Positions 13,796-27,185 of a DNA stretch of 64,000 nucleotides are shown here, piece by piece. The stretch spans positions 20,403,939 to 20,467,938 of the forward strand of contig NW_023998415.1 in NCBI RefSeq assembly GCF_014805625.2, read 5' to 3'. The notes beneath the pieces were generated by a model. The model was given only the letters and a program-made list of their open reading frames with translations. It was not told where the DNA came from and ran no database searches. Every line of letters begins with the position of its first letter. The stretch's first letter is position 1. Source of the DNA: Glossina fuscipes. Taxonomy: Eukaryota; Arthropoda; Insecta; Diptera; Glossinidae. The position numbers were made by a program, and so were the translations under genes.

Positions 13796-15289
13796 TCGTA
13801 TGGCCTAGTGATTAGGACGTCTAGCCTAAGTGCTTGCGCCGAATGAAATATGTTTGGTTGATGAGTTTCTTTTTTGATTAAAATGTTTCATCTGAACTAA
13901 AGCGCAACCCATAGCTGAAAAGTTTTATTTGTTTTAGACGTCAGTTCGTAGTAAAATTTTCATCGATATTTATTATTAATTTTTAATATAAATACATATA
14001 TGTATGTATAGATTATTATCTTAAATCTTTACTCTGGGTGTTTTATGGCTCCTATGGTTCAACTGTTTTACTGTTAGTGGTTAAAAGTCTGTTATTTATG
14101 ATTATTGCAAATTAAATTTATTTCTTAGTGACTTATGAGCATAAAAAAAAAAAAAAATTGGACAAATAAAGCAAACAAAAAAAATAAATAAATAAAAAAA
14201 ATAAGTAAATAAAGCTTTTTTACTTTATTTTTGTTATTGTTGTACTTATTTTTCTTAAAAAGGGGACGACTATCCTCTAATAAATTTAATTTTATGGTAT
14301 TTTAGAACTCATTTAAATATTTTTTTCCGTTCAATTCTTGTTTTTTTATTTTTTTTATTTTCCTTTTGTTCTTAAGCCAATAAAAGCGAAATCCACATAA
14401 GCATAAGTTATCTAATTTTAATAATTTCGTTACATTCGTTAAAGACTGTTAATGCATAACTGCCAGTTAGTTTGAAAAGCAATATAAATGATTTCTGCTA
14501 GAAAACTAAATAAACAAATAAATAAATAAAAAAAAAAATGGAAAATAAAAGATGTGTACAAATATTATATAAAACCTTTTTCATATGTACGGATTTTGAC
14601 ATACATATAAGCGCAGTAGCATAAACGCATATGCACACACAATTACTTATACACATTTAAAATGCTATAGATGTGTATGCGTAGTTTTGACATTTGATTA
14701 ATGGCTTAAGGTTGGCTAGTTTGCATTTTAAGCATTTATTTGTATTGCTTTAGTTATGTATTACTTTAAAGGCTCTACTGGCTTTAATAAATTTAGGTCA
14801 TTATTTCGATTGCTGTGTCTACTTCAATTTCAATTTTATTCAATAATTTATTTTTTATTTACATATAATAAATTGAGGTAATATTTGAATAACGAAAATT
14901 TATGATCTCATCATTGTATTGGAAGTAAATTATAATGTTAAATAGACACAATGAACGCATTATATTTGGGCCGATCTATTGATCTGTTCTTAAGCTAATA
15001 AAAATGCTGTAAATATTTTCTTCAAGGAAGTCAAGACTTGACGAAATTTATTTACTGGAGCCATTAACAAGGCAAAGACATTGACTAGATTTTAAATAAG
15101 AGAGCAGTCCGCACACTGGCAGACGCAGCTAATTCCAAGATACGCCCACTTTCAAACAATGTATTCAGAACTTAGAAGGCGTAACCATAAATGGAAATGG
15201 ACAGTTAAACTAGCTGCAGAACATCAAATCCCCTGTACCCGAATCCCATCACTCATTCATTTGTTTACTTTAGTTTTTTTGTTTTTTTT
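13796..15289. other. gene-free AT-rich spacer between two SINE copies
   Basis: AAAT and A tracts at 14142-14215 and 14507-14545. Nothing else identified. Confidence 0.6.
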
Positions 15290-15456
15290 TTGACATGATC
15301 GCGATAACGGCCAGAAGCACGTGAGGGAAAACAGTGCTGGTGTGCGCCCAGTCAGTATGTGTTATACATTTAATGACTGCCGCATTCAGATTTGAACCGG
15401 TGAACCTGTGTGTGACTTGGCAGTCGCAATTTCCTGCTACCCGCCTATTCATGCTG
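15290..15456 (-). mobile_element. tRNA-derived SINE copy
   Basis: Same family as 13583-13795. B box CGGTTCAAATCTG is the complement of 15387-15399 and is the best preserved in the window; the A box lies at about 15433-15447. The body has the GGGCGCACACC block, then a shortened 3' part ending in the TTCTGGCCGTTATCG region. Part of the middle is deleted compared with the copy at 30426. Confidence 0.72.
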
Positions 15457-16408
15457 ATAGTGTATTGGTATTTTTGATAATGACTGACAAGAATTTTTCC
15501 GAATTCTAAGAAAGATATGCGATGGCTAGAGTAGTCTTAACCGCTTTGTGACCAAGGTCGGACATGCACAGTGAAACGGGTAACACCTTTGTCGCTCAGA
15601 TCGCATAACCTTTTACAGAGCACATTATATTCTGAGCTCGTTAACAATACTAGCTACGCTCTCAGATTTGTGTTGAGAGCCTCATAATCTCTTACATAGT
15701 AGACCGAGTGCTTTTGAAAGAGCACTTGATGCTTTTAGCTACGTCATTTCTTTTCTATAGAACGAAAATAATTTTGTGAACAGAAATCAGAAAATATATG
15801 GAAAGCAAACAAAAGTCAAAAACTCAATATGGAGTAACTTTTGTAAGGATTGATAAGAAGCGTTGAATAGTCGATCGCATACAACAATAACATGCGAAAA
15901 AGACCGTTTTCTAAGCTGCATAAACGGTAACAAAGCCAGGATTGACACTACGTAAAGTAACGCTTTGTGTTTAATGGAGTTGTAAAGGGGAAACCTTGGT
16001 ACAAGACAAGCAGGTACATCGACTTGGCCCGACGATTACTTCCGCTGTCCAGTACTAATAACTAATGACATTAAAACTCATAACTGAGATAAAACGTTCG
16101 AAAGTGACCAGTAATTGAGACGTTGTTCAGCATCGCAATATTTTTAATACCGGATTGCCAATTGAGGGACCTTAACGGACGTTTGAAGTGTTGACTGTAC
16201 CGCCCAAACCTTCAGCACTTCGACATTCATTTCTTCTGCCCTCTGCATAGAACTCTTACAGGTACTGACTTCAAACGATATAAAATACGGCGTTCAGAAA
16301 TCCTAAAAATACTCCAATAAATGATGTTACCCCAAAAATAGTAAAATATTATTAATAAAGTTACAGAACACCCCCTCCTTATGAGAACAGGCTACATTTA
16401 ATAAGCCT

Positions 16409-16518
16409 AAACTCTTTCGGGTAAATGAAAGCTCATTCTTGAGCTGAGAGTTTTGTGGTTAAACTCTCAGCTCAAGAATGAGCTTTCATCTACCCGAAAG
16501 AGTTTTGTGGTTAAACTT
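16409..16518. repeat. 45-bp inverted repeat with 7-bp spacer plus short direct repeat
   Basis: The left arm 16409-16453 and right arm 16461-16505 are reverse complements at 44 of 45 positions. The spacer is TGTGGTT. The 20-bp stretch at the left arm/spacer junction (16447-16466) recurs almost exactly at 16499-16518. Such an arrangement can form a long hairpin and is the signature of a local template-switch event. Confidence 0.95.
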
Positions 16519-18239
16519 ATTAACGATCATGTGGAGGCAGCATTCCTACTGAATGAGCTTGGCTTTACTATCCCGTGTCTTCACAGTCTAGACACTTTCT
16601 TGCCTTGCGTCTACCGCGGTGTAGGGTTGACTATTAACTGTGTTTTTCCACACGAGCCCTCTGTAAACGTTTTAAAGAAACTTATCAGCAATTCAAAGAG
16701 AATATGACAGACGTATGACCTTAAGTTCTAGCCATCAAACATCAGCTAAATCGGTCTATAGCTTTTTCGTTCGTACGACTATCAATGAGATGTTGCAAAT
16801 TTTGAATACAGTGAATGCGTATTTGCTTCTTCTTACGCATTGTCTTTGTAAACCGATTTTCTCTTCATCTCTGAACGTTTCTTCCTAAAATTGCAGTGTA
16901 AGGTTCGAAAATCCGCTAAACCGAGCTAAACAGCTTCGTCACCGTTTATCAGTAATTAAGATATCATAGGTATATATGATTTTAGTCTGCAGGCAGGTTG
17001 CTATCAAATATATCATGGAATGAATTATTGCGTTATTGTCCGATGAAGAATTGTGCCATTTATTCGTTGGTAATAAACTAACCACTACTTCTTGAAGACG
17101 AAAGAAGCCAAAGATAAGCTTTAAAAAAATCCGGCACCTGTTCGTGTTAGCTTGTGTACAAATAATTCTGCGCTTAGCACAGAAAGCTGTTTTAATTTCT
17201 TGTTTATTAAACTGTGTCTTGATTACTTATTACTATCCTGTCCAAAAGTATGTTATATTTTTTTATTTTAAACGATCTACTACCGCTGACATGTTAAGGA
17301 AAAAGAACAATTTTTTTTTTTATTCTTTTTAAAAAAAAAAAAAAAACGAAAACACATATATTTAAGCAAAAATATCAAATTTTAACCAAAAAATATAAAT
17401 ATATTTCCTTAATGAAGATACAATCCCTTCAAAGATGCAATAAAATTATATGAGTGTCTGTTGTTACGTTCATTGATTTTCACAAAAATTTATCAAGCTT
17501 TACTTACTATATTCAATAAACTTAACTCAGCACAAATCTACATATATATATGGCAGATCATCCAAATCACAAGCACGATATGATATTGAAGTGATATGTG
17601 CCTGATTATGCGATGCTATGCTGTGTAGCTTACAAGTAAATATAAAAGATTTTTATTCACATAGATACATACATATATATATATATATATATATGTATGC
17701 ATAAGTACTTGCGTTTAAATATTTTCCTTGGTTTTCCCCTACAATTCGACCAGAATTTCAAAATGAAAAAGAAAAGAAAAAAAAATGTCAAATTTTGGGA
17801 AATGCCTTTCCTTGGCAAAAGCAAAAGTAAAACTACTGTCAGCTAATATTTGCGCTAAACTATAAATACTTTAACTGTATACGTACGTACACATATATAG
17901 TCCAACCGAGGCATTGCTATCGACAGTTCCGTTTCCTTTTTGCGATTTTTGACATGAATGTTGTATACGGTTTCCTATTGCTTCTAACGTGTTTCTGCTT
18001 CTGTTTCGTATAACACTACTCAATATTTAATGTGCTCTACGCTTTCGCTAACAAGCTCTTGTCATCTGTAATCCAAATCCATACAATAACATATATAGAA
18101 TGTATGTATGTGTACATAGCTATACACAAAAATAGCATTTCATACTTGCAAACTGTCTTGAATGACAGCTCATATGGTAAGTGAAGTGGCTTTAGAGAAA
18201 AGACAAGAAAAGACTTTTTTCCTTTTTTTATTTATTTAT

Positions 18240-18281
18240 TCCTTTTTTTTTTTTTTTTGTTTTTTTTTTTTTTTTTTTTTT
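18240..18281 (+). repeat. poly(T) run with single interruption
   Basis: Two long T runs separated by one G. The K-rich frame on the minus strand is an artefact of this run. Confidence 0.9.
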
Positions 18282-19839
18282 GAAAAAGGTTCTTTACACT
18301 AAGCTTGCTCAGTGCATATGCACCGGAATACGTGTTCAGGCTGTAGATTTGCCTGCTTCGACTGTCTTTTACACTTGTACAAACCATTGTACTGACGCAT
18401 GATGGGCAAATGATTGGTGTAACAGAGCATACAACAGCTGCTGCCACTGATGCTACTGCCACACTCTTCATTTTATTTTCTTGAGTACTGTCGTGATTTT
18501 TTTCTTTTCTTCGAATTTGAGAATTATGGCCGTAGACATAAAATTGGCAACACATTTTTTATTATCATATAATATACATAAATATATGTAAAATACAGCA
18601 CGAAATATTCAACCTTTTTTTTTTTTTTTTTTTATTAATTAGATTTCCCGTTACACACAAAATGAAAAGCAATAACTTTAATATCAACTACGGCTGTGAT
18701 CTATTTTGACACTTGCTCCCAATTCAAGTTACCAAGCTAAATGGCGCTTCCTACATGTTGCCTTTAGGTAATCACATAGAAGCTGCTCGCTTAATACGCA
18801 CATAAGTGGCTCGCTTCGAGGCTTATTTCGATAATGGAACAATTTAAACAATTAGAAAAAAAAAAACTGCAACGCATTTCATTAATTTCTGGTGCATTTT
18901 ATATGATTTTTTTTACAGAGCTGTACCAAATTCTATTCAAGGTTAGCAGCGTCTGATTGTAAACAGATCGCATCCGCCGCTACAGAAGAAACTGAAAAGT
19001 TGTCAACAAAGGCATGCGCCTAATTTTAGGTCAATAACTGTTATAGGTTATAAGTGTTAAACTAGAACGCTTTGCCTATTGCTAATGGTTCGCAAAATTT
19101 CCATCTTCTTCTACTAACCAGAAGTATATTACAAGCATGAATGATTAAAGAAAAGACGACACAGGGCACAGGGGCGGACGAGTACGAATCTATACGGACT
19201 GCAAACAGTTATGTATAGCTATTATGTGCACGACATATTAAACCAAAGAGTCATAGCGTTTTTCTAATAAAACTTTACAATTTATTTTCCCTTTGAATTT
19301 GTTACTCCAAAGCGTTTTCGGCTTCGAGAGAAATTACGGAATATTACGTTCGATATCCAAGTTCATATGATTACGAAAGCCGTCAATCTATCGAATCGTT
19401 TACAATCAAAATTAAAAACTACGATAGACTTTGTTTAAAGTCGAGATCGGGGAACTTTTCTTAACTTTAAATATTTAAAGTATTTGTGACATATCGTAAC
19501 TTCTTCGCTGATTTGTGTTGACAAAAATATATCTAGATAGTTAACATAAAGGGCGATGTCTTCTGTAATTGAATATATTTGCCGAAATTATTATAAATTA
19601 TTTAACATACCGTTACCATCTGTGACAGGAGTTTTAGAAAATTTTTGTTATAAGAAACATACCTGGAAAGAAAAAATAAGAAGATCAAATATATCATAAT
19701 TAGTGAGAAATGCGTTATTGTGTTAGCAAAAATTTGGGGCAAAAAAATTTAAAACTAATTTAATTCATTAAAAATATATTAAGATAACATTTATCTCGGC
19801 ATAGTTCGTATATCTTATATAGGGGTATATATAGTTGTT

Positions 19840-20040
19840 ATACTCTGCACCACTTGGTACCTAGTTGCGAGATATATTAAGTTTGTGAGGACGTATGCAA
19901 CCCCCAGACAGACTTAAGTTAGATCCACCTGAGGCAACATTTTGCGAATCGATTCATGACTGCACGCCTTTCCATATTTAAATCTAATCTACAGGTTGTA
20001 ATTTCTGACACATAACTATGCAGACATTTCTTAAGACAAA
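19840..20040 (+). mobile_element. dispersed repeat copy, left half of an inverted pair
   Basis: AGATATATTAAGTTTGTGAG, CAACCCCCAGACAGACTTAAG, CGAATCGATTCA and CAGGTTGTAATTTC follow the block order of 30830-31000 closely. A second piece in the opposite orientation lies at 20200-20340. Confidence 0.55.
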
Positions 20041-20199
20041 TCGCTATTACGGAACATTTTATATAAAATGTAAGTTCGCCGCCACAGATTCCAAGTTTCC
20101 ATATTTTCTTTCTTATGGCAAAAAAGTATTCTCTATCGATACATGCCGAGAATCGTTGAGATTTGCTAACTTTTTTGTGTTTGTTAAAATGGGAACGAT

Positions 20200-20340
20200 T
20201 CAATTCCATTTTCGGTGGCATTTGTCCTTGGCCCATATCTCGCCAAAATATCGAATATGTACAAAAGTCACATACCAAGATACACCGATGGTCAGACAGA
20301 AAGGCGGACAGACAAGCCTAAATGAAGTAAGAAAATAATC
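20200..20340 (-). mobile_element. dispersed repeat copy, right half of an inverted pair
   Basis: On the minus strand TTAGGCTTGTCTGTCCGCC and CTGTCTGACC match the CTTGTCTGTCCGTC block of the family. The open frames over 19919-20338 on both strands belong to this repeat pair and are not genes. Confidence 0.5.
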
Positions 20341-21183
20341 AATAAGCGGCGGACCTCTCTTAAGCCTTTGACATATAGATATGACCGACCTATACAGCTT
20401 CCTTCTTGCGAAATAACTTCAGATCGATTAATTGACACGCCCAGAGGTCAGAAAATATTTCATAATTTTTATATTAAAACGGCTTAAAGAGTTAAGTGCT
20501 AATAATTTGTCCTGAAACGCACAAAACTTTTTCACTTATCCTTACTTATTGATGTAAAAAGGTGCACTAAATAAAGCGGAGACAAATTCGATAAAGACCG
20601 CATACAAAGGCGGCCACCACTCATCAGGTGCGTTTAAGAACTCCCAGCTATTTCGAATATATTTACAGCTTGAATTTATTTAAGTCTTTCAATTTTTCTT
20701 CTTATGTTAATTGCATATTTTAAGTGATAGTTCATAACAGATATGCTCTTCGATGCTTCAATAGGCTTCTAAGTAACTAATTATTTCACTTGACTGACCT
20801 CGTAGCTCCGCTAAAATGAGGCCGGCAAGAAAAGTATTGCCAACGTAACGTAAAGGGCATGAAATGCCTCTGAGATATGTTTCTCAAGCCGATATGATGA
20901 CTCAACCTTAAAAATTCCTTCTACGAACACCTTTATCAAAAGAATTTCCCGTATTTGCGACAAATTGGAATTACTGTAGAATTCCTGTTGATTTTCTCTG
21001 TAATTTGACTGTTTTTTTCTTTTTTTTTTTTGTTGTTATTTTGCTTTAGTTCATAACAATAAATAAAATAATTGTATTGTGTGTTTGCATTTAAGTGAAG
21101 GAAAAAAAAGAATTGACAATGGCACAAAAAACGTTAACAATGAATTCAATTAAAATGAAATTGAATTGCAATTATGAAGAGAA

Positions 21184-21612
21184 TCGCTCCGCCATCTGCA
21201 TCATCATCATCGCCATCGCCATCATCATCGTCGTTACTATCAACGGAAACAAAAGAATATGCAAAGTAGAAAGTAAATGGGGAGAAAAGGTTGTATATAA
21301 GAGAAAAAAAAAAAAATTTAATGCAAATTAATTAAGTATAAATTTATAGACTCAGGAGCCGTGCGGATGGTCAGCGCGACTAACCAGAGGAACAATATAC
21401 TGAAAAGGACAATCGTCCAAACGAAAGCAAAGTACGGCTGCCATTGAGTGGATACGAAACATATAATTAAAGCTATTGATACTAATTGAAATTACAAATG
21501 ATCTGACACTTGACTTGTTCAATAACAGATACTATCACTAGTACCACCATTACCACTACTACTGCTGCTAGTACTACTACTAGTACTACTGCTGCTACTG
21601 CTACCACTACTA
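21184..21612 (+). repeat. two trinucleotide tracts (CAT and ACT)
   Basis: CAT/CGC repeats at 21190-21230, and ACT/ACC/GCT repeats at about 21530-21612. The T/S-rich frames across the second tract come from the repeat and there is no supporting gene structure. Confidence 0.8.
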
Positions 21613-22882
21613 CCAAATGGATAAGCGTAGAAGTGAGCAGCGTGAATGATAAAACAAATCATCGATGTGTATACAAATTTATTAATAAATACATAGGTCG
21701 GGTCATGGAAAAAGTTTATAGCGTTTCTTTTTATCAAATTTTAAACAATTTTTCTTTTGGATTTTAAGTGAATCCTATTAAGTCTAAGATATATCATTTA
21801 GATTGATAGACTTGTGACATTTCTTTATAATAATAAAACTATCGCGCGGTCAAAACAGAAGCAAAACAACTCGCAGTTGGATCGGCTAAAGTCCCGGCTT
21901 TATGATGAATCCTAAAAAAATTGGCGCATTGGCTGCCTTCGTGGTGCCACATTTACTTCCAATCTCAATAAACAGAAAGCACTACCTTGCATGTTACTGC
22001 GTGCCCAGCTTCATCTCTATTAGACGACTATTACCCTTTCCCCATATCAGTGTCGTAATATGGCGGCTCCACAGTTCCCCGCCCTTTTCTTTTTTTTAAT
22101 TATCTATGAGCTGTCACAGTTTATAGGTTTATGCGAGTATTGTCAAGCCTTCGGCTGTGGCGAACCGCCACGAATTTTTTTCCTGACCTTGATATATCTT
22201 ATATATACATACGAATCAGTTAAGAATTTTAGTTTTACCGAATATGAATGGAATAAGAATATATTTACGAAATACAGAAGAATGTCAACTTATGATGGAT
22301 GATAAACATTTTACACATGGTTATGCGAAAACGCAATGAACTTTGAAAAGTGCAAAGAAAAAATTTCGCTTGAATACAAGTATCAACACATGTAGAAATA
22401 CTTATGCATTTATACATTTTTGTATACACATATATTATAGTGGTGTGCTATGATTAACGTTTAACTTTTCAGTTTTAATAGATGAATAGGCAAATGACAA
22501 GACGGACAGACGTACGAACGAAAGGACTAACGGACAGACAGAAAGAGAGACAGACAAAATTATCAACGCATGTATATGCATCCATCCATCATTGTTTTAT
22601 GCCAAACACATATGCATCAAACGTACATCTCAATGAATGAATACATGGTTGGTAGGTTGCTCGCTTGCTTGCTTTTTTCTCTCATGTTTATTTTCACAAA
22701 ACGAAGAAAAACTTTGCTCAAAATCCTAAAAGCTTTACGCTGTTGGGAATTTTACGTAGCATTAGTTTTTTGTTACTCCTTAAAAATAGTTTCTAAGCTT
22801 AAAAACCATTTAAATAATTTATGGGCAAAAAACTTGAACAGTCTGATCGAGAAATATAAGCACTTCTGCTATCTAATACAAA

Positions 22883-22884
<2 letters not shown>

Positions 22885-22931
<47 letters not shown>
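22885..22931. repeat. (TA)n microsatellite
   Basis: About 23 uninterrupted TA units. Confidence 0.95.
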
Positions 22932-22934
<3 letters not shown>

Positions 22935-24216
22935 TATATGTATATATAAAGCTCTTTCTAATAACATCTAATTTTCTAATGCTATTTGTATGCGGAGACC
23001 TATGCACATATGTTAATCGGTTTCATTAGAAATCTGTCTATTTGCAGTATTTGCAGCCCCATAACACAGATTCACATAACGGAGGGAAAATTTTGACTCC
23101 AAAAGATGATCGTCCAAGAAGGAGAAGGTGAACAATATGTGTTGGTAAACCTTTACACACATATATACTTATTGTAAGAAAATAGCATTTATTATCCAAG
23201 GCCTATGAAAATTGTCGGGCGGCGGTGCTGGCGCCTACTGTAAAAAGTTTTTAATTGTCTCAGTTCAAATCTACGCATTTTATTCATTTAGTTCGCTGGA
23301 AGGGCGTAGAACAATTTCAACTTTTTTATTTGGCAATTTTAGAATTTGCATCCTGCGGCATCCTTCTAATTACGATTGGTATCTTTGCGCATTTGCTTAT
23401 TCACGCGCCTATTTTTCAAACGTATTGAGAGCGAAGCATTGAGAAAAAAGCTTGAACTGATATTTTGAAAGGGAAATATGTCTGTCTTTTTTTTTTTATG
23501 AAATCGGTTGAAACTTTGAAAATTTGCGGAAAATTATAAGCTACAGTGCGGTAAGCCCGCAAATGCTTATCGTTAGAAGGTCGCAATCTTTCCAATTCAA
23601 AATGATTCTCTTGCTTAATAAGTCATTTGAAGCTTTTTAGACAGAATCGGCAGTTAAGAGGCGACTAAAAAAAATCGATTACGAACTCAATATTACTCAG
23701 TAATCGAGTGTTTCGATATATGTGCGTGTGACCTTCCGATGTATTTTTTTTTATTATTTTTTTTTTTTACTAAAATATTCCAATTTCAACTGTGAACAAT
23801 GAATTGCTTTAGGGTAGCTTGTATCGCATAAGAAAACTTGCTCGATTTTCGCTATGCAACTTTTAGAGACTCCCTACAAAAGAGTTTTTCGATTACGTTA
23901 TCCCGGTCTTACATTGATTATTTGATTAAAAAATCAGATAATTTTAATGAATTCAAACAAAGAAGACGAAAAGAGAAAACTAGATCTAACTCGAAACTTT
24001 GCTTAAGCTCAATCAATATTAGAAATTCGGTTAGAGTTCTGATTGCCAGCGTCGAGTGTTGAAGGGCTAAAGGGGGACACTGCATATTGGTAAGTTTTTA
24101 AGTAGGTTAACTCAGCACCAGTTAATCAAAAGAAAAAAGGAAAAGTTGACTTAATATTACATAAATTCTGCTCTCCTTGCTCTTTAAAATAGTACAAACA
24201 AGGCAATAATGATAGG

Positions 24217-24445
24217 GTAAAGGGAAAAGGAAAAAGGAAAAAGGAAAAAGAAAAATCTTAACTTAAACCTCAATTTCATTTTCGTTCACATTTCAATTAC
24301 AATATTTGGTTTCTTGTTCTTCATTGGTCGGTCAATTTCAATGTAAGTAAATACTAAAATTCTTCGGAGATTTCGTCTTATATTGACAGGGGAAAAAGAA
24401 AAGAAAACTGGAAACTGAAAGCTGAAAACTGAAAACTGAAAACGA
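24217..24445 (+). repeat. two small tandem repeats, GGAAAAA and AAACTGAA types
   Basis: (GGAAAAA)n at about 24217-24256 and (AAACTGAA)n-like units at about 24408-24445. Both are purine-rich on the plus strand and only 150 bp apart. Confidence 0.8.
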
Positions 24446-24898
24446 GAAACTCTTTTAACACACAGTCATTGTCAAGATAAAATTTTCTTCATCGCCTTCA
24501 TCAGCAAGCAGTACTACTAATCCAATCATCAGAATTATTCGCAAAACCCTACAGTAGCACTAAGGGTTCCATCATTTACCCTATCCCATAATGATAGATA
24601 CACTTTAGTATGTGTATATGTGTGTATTTGTAAGGATATATATATATATATGTATGAAAGTTTTTGCACATATTTATTAAACTGGTCTTGAGTGTCTGCG
24701 TAACGATTTTTATTATTCCTCTCTCGACAATAGAAAATAAGAAGAACAAGAAAAAGAAGAAGGAGAATAGAAAGAAGAAGAAGCTCTGCATGGTTCAATT
24801 ATCGTATTTCATGATTCGTTAAATTCACATCTCTCGTACACTTGTACGTTTGCATGGCTGTTTCATTGCCATTTTATTGTATATATAGTACATCTTGT

Positions 24899-24929
<31 letters not shown>

Positions 24930-25201
24930 TGGAAAGCAACTACATACGTTTAAATATATAGGTACGTGTGTTCGATTCATCATCACATAAGCATTTGTGA
25001 AACAAATCGCAAATTTTTTTCTTTTTTTCGGTTACTTATCCCAATTCCTTTGAAATCCGACATATTTATGCTTAGGTCGGTCATTGAGAATTCGCTTCAA
25101 ATCATTTGCATAATGAATTCAACTGTTTCCTATACTATGCTTTTATTTTTTATTTATTATTATTGGTATTTTTTTTTATTTTATTTTTTTTTTTATTTAA
25201 C

Positions 25202-25256
25202 CCGTTGTTACGAATGCAAAATATTAGGGCAAGGCTGCCCTAATACTAGGCAACGG
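25202..25256. repeat. short stem-loop with matching outer arms
   Basis: ATTAGGGCA (25223-25231) and TGCCCTAAT (25236-25244) pair perfectly around AGGC. CCGTTG (25202-25207) and CAACGG (25251-25256) also pair outside an asymmetric internal loop. Confidence 0.65.
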
Positions 25257-25565
25257 CGAAAGGATTCGCATTACATTCGTACACATGTATAGTTTTCTTT
25301 ACTCAATGACTTTCTAAGCCTCAGTCCAATGTTCACTCTAGTGTTTCAAACTACATTATAAATACAATTGTTACGATTACTCTTGATGTTATATTACAAA
25401 ATATATGAGAGTTTGTCAGAGAAAAAAAGAAAAAAAAAAAAAAAGAAAAGAAGAACAATTACATACTCATGCAAGGACAACGTATAAAAGATTATCGTTG
25501 GTATAAACCAAATGCTAACATTCATTTTTCTATATAGATGTCTGAGGAGAGGAAGACATACCATA

Positions 25566-25610
25566 GGTATATATATATAGATATATATAGATATATATAG
25601 ATATATATGT
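25566..25610 (+). repeat. TATATATAGA tandem repeat
   Basis: About four units of a 10-bp TATATATAGA motif. Confidence 0.85.
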
Positions 25611-26583
25611 TTTGCGCTCTAAATATGTGACTGCGTATAGCTTTACATGCAACGACAAAATAAACAGAACAATAATAATTTCATGGGCAAACATCTGTAA
25701 CCAAGCAGTGCTGGGAAAAAGGGGCCGATGAGCAACCAAAACAAGTTCATAACGCCCTACAGTGAAAATTTCTCTGTGAAAATAAAATAAAAATTATGTT
25801 TAGGAAATTTTGAAAGCTCCTGACATCCTATCAAAAATGTTTATAGAGTTGTTTGTGTTTATTAATCGAAAGAGAAATTCGAAAGCCATCTTTCATTCCA
25901 ACCAACAAGGATGCATTCGCTTGAGGGTCGATTTGCAAAGCTTCGCTCTTCGCATGAGCATATTACAATTGTTAGATATTTGATTAAAAAAGGGCGTGTC
26001 AATTGGTCGATTGGTATAACGTTTTACGCTATCTTTTCAACGGAATATCAGAAATATTTGAATCTTTACTTACTATTGGATCTTTGCATGGACAGATTGT
26101 CTGCGGCTAACACTGAGGCAGTTTGTACAAATTGCAACTGTCCTGCTGGCATTTTGCTATCCCGAGTGGAACAGCCGACAGGAAGCCACGGACTTGATTG
26201 GGTCGACTTTCACGCCGTATATACATTACCTAAAGAATGGACAAATCAAATTCTTCGTAAGCATTGCGCAATAAGAGACGTGCTAGCAAAGATTGTAAGA
26301 TCGTGTAGATGATATGTAAAGAAAGTGAAAAGATCGCGGTTTAGTTTTGTTGTAAAATGTCGACATTTGTGAATTAAGATCACTTTTACACCAAGAGTAG
26401 TTTTAAATTGAAATGGTCACCTTGTGCAACCATGCCTTGCAGTTTCTTGGACCGATCATCTCCTTTTGCAACTTTTATTTCCAATTAACAAGCAAGCAGC
26501 GCATGTAATTTCATCTTTCTACGTCACGGCTTATAAACGTGCGAAAGTAAATGCGTGCGGCTAAGTCATGTGACAATGGTGTG

Positions 26584-26637
26584 GTAATTCTTTTGCGTAT
26601 TACCGCATGTTACGCATGCGGAATAATGGAATTGCTG
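26584..26637. repeat. imperfect palindrome
   Basis: Core CCGCATG (26603-26609) pairs with CATGCGG (26615-26621) around TTACG; the pairing continues imperfectly outward through ATTA/AATAAT and GTAATTC/GGAATTGC. Confidence 0.6.
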
Positions 26638-26874
26638 GGCAATATCCATGAGGTTCAATAGGTCTGTGCTAAGTGCTGTCTATCCATTGGATCAACCGAA
26701 ACCGCGTGCCCTTAACATACACTTGTGCGGTATTTCATAAGAAAAGCTGCTGCATTGTTGTTACGATTTTTGCACTTATTGCTACTTTTGCAAATAGTTG
26801 TAAGTTTTCAATTATGGTGCATCATGCAGTTGTGTAAGTATCATGACTGATTTCTAATTAATACCTTAATACCC

Positions 26875-27185
26875 TTGCGGTGCGGGATAATATATTAAAT
26901 TTGTTTGGATGTATAGAGCACCCAGACGGACTATGGACTCAAAATCACTTCCCTTGTCGACCTGAGCTTCCCTGTCCCTCTGTCCCTGTTTTGTTGTGTT
27001 CATCCTGTAGGCCTCAATTTTTGCGTTATTTTCATGATATTTGATACAACGACGTATTTTGATGCACGGATGAGAGCTGCAGAAAACGTTTCGAACCTGG
27101 CCATTTTTTCGACCAATCTCCATAGAAAGTCATATTTTAAAAAAGTCGCTATATAAATAACTGTATCAAGCGAAGTAGTGTAGAG
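26875..27185 (+). mobile_element. dispersed repeat copy, plus orientation
   Basis: Starts with a GGGATAATATATTAAATTTG block, then CACCCAGACGG, the CTGTCCCTCTGTCCCTG block, and CCATTTTTTCGACCAATCTCC. The same block order is seen at 30830-31110. Noncoding element of the kind abundant in fly spacers; small open frames over it are accidental. Confidence 0.6.

Larger units (their letters stand above)
15457..19839. other. gene-free spacer
   Basis: Contains the inverted repeat at 16409-16518 and T runs at 18240 and 18616. A short open frame runs to 16707 (+) after the inverted repeat, with no recognised family. TA tracts near 17672-17694. Confidence 0.5.
20341..26874. other. gene-free spacer
   Basis: Microsatellites and stem-loops listed separately. 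A 133-codon ATG frame at 25911-26312 (+) is the longest open run here. It has no recognised domain, splice partner or poly(A) context and is within what chance allows. Confidence 0.5.

Noticed and set aside
18232..18555. 107-codon minus-strand frame
   Set aside because: Ends in a Lys run from the poly(T) tract; no domain seen.
19919..20338. 119-codon (-) and 106-codon (+) overlapping frames
   Set aside because: They lie on the inverted pair of dispersed-repeat copies and show no protein family features.
25911..26312. 133-codon ATG frame
   Set aside because: No recognised domain or signals; a run this long is expected about once by chance in 64 kb of AT-rich DNA read in six frames.
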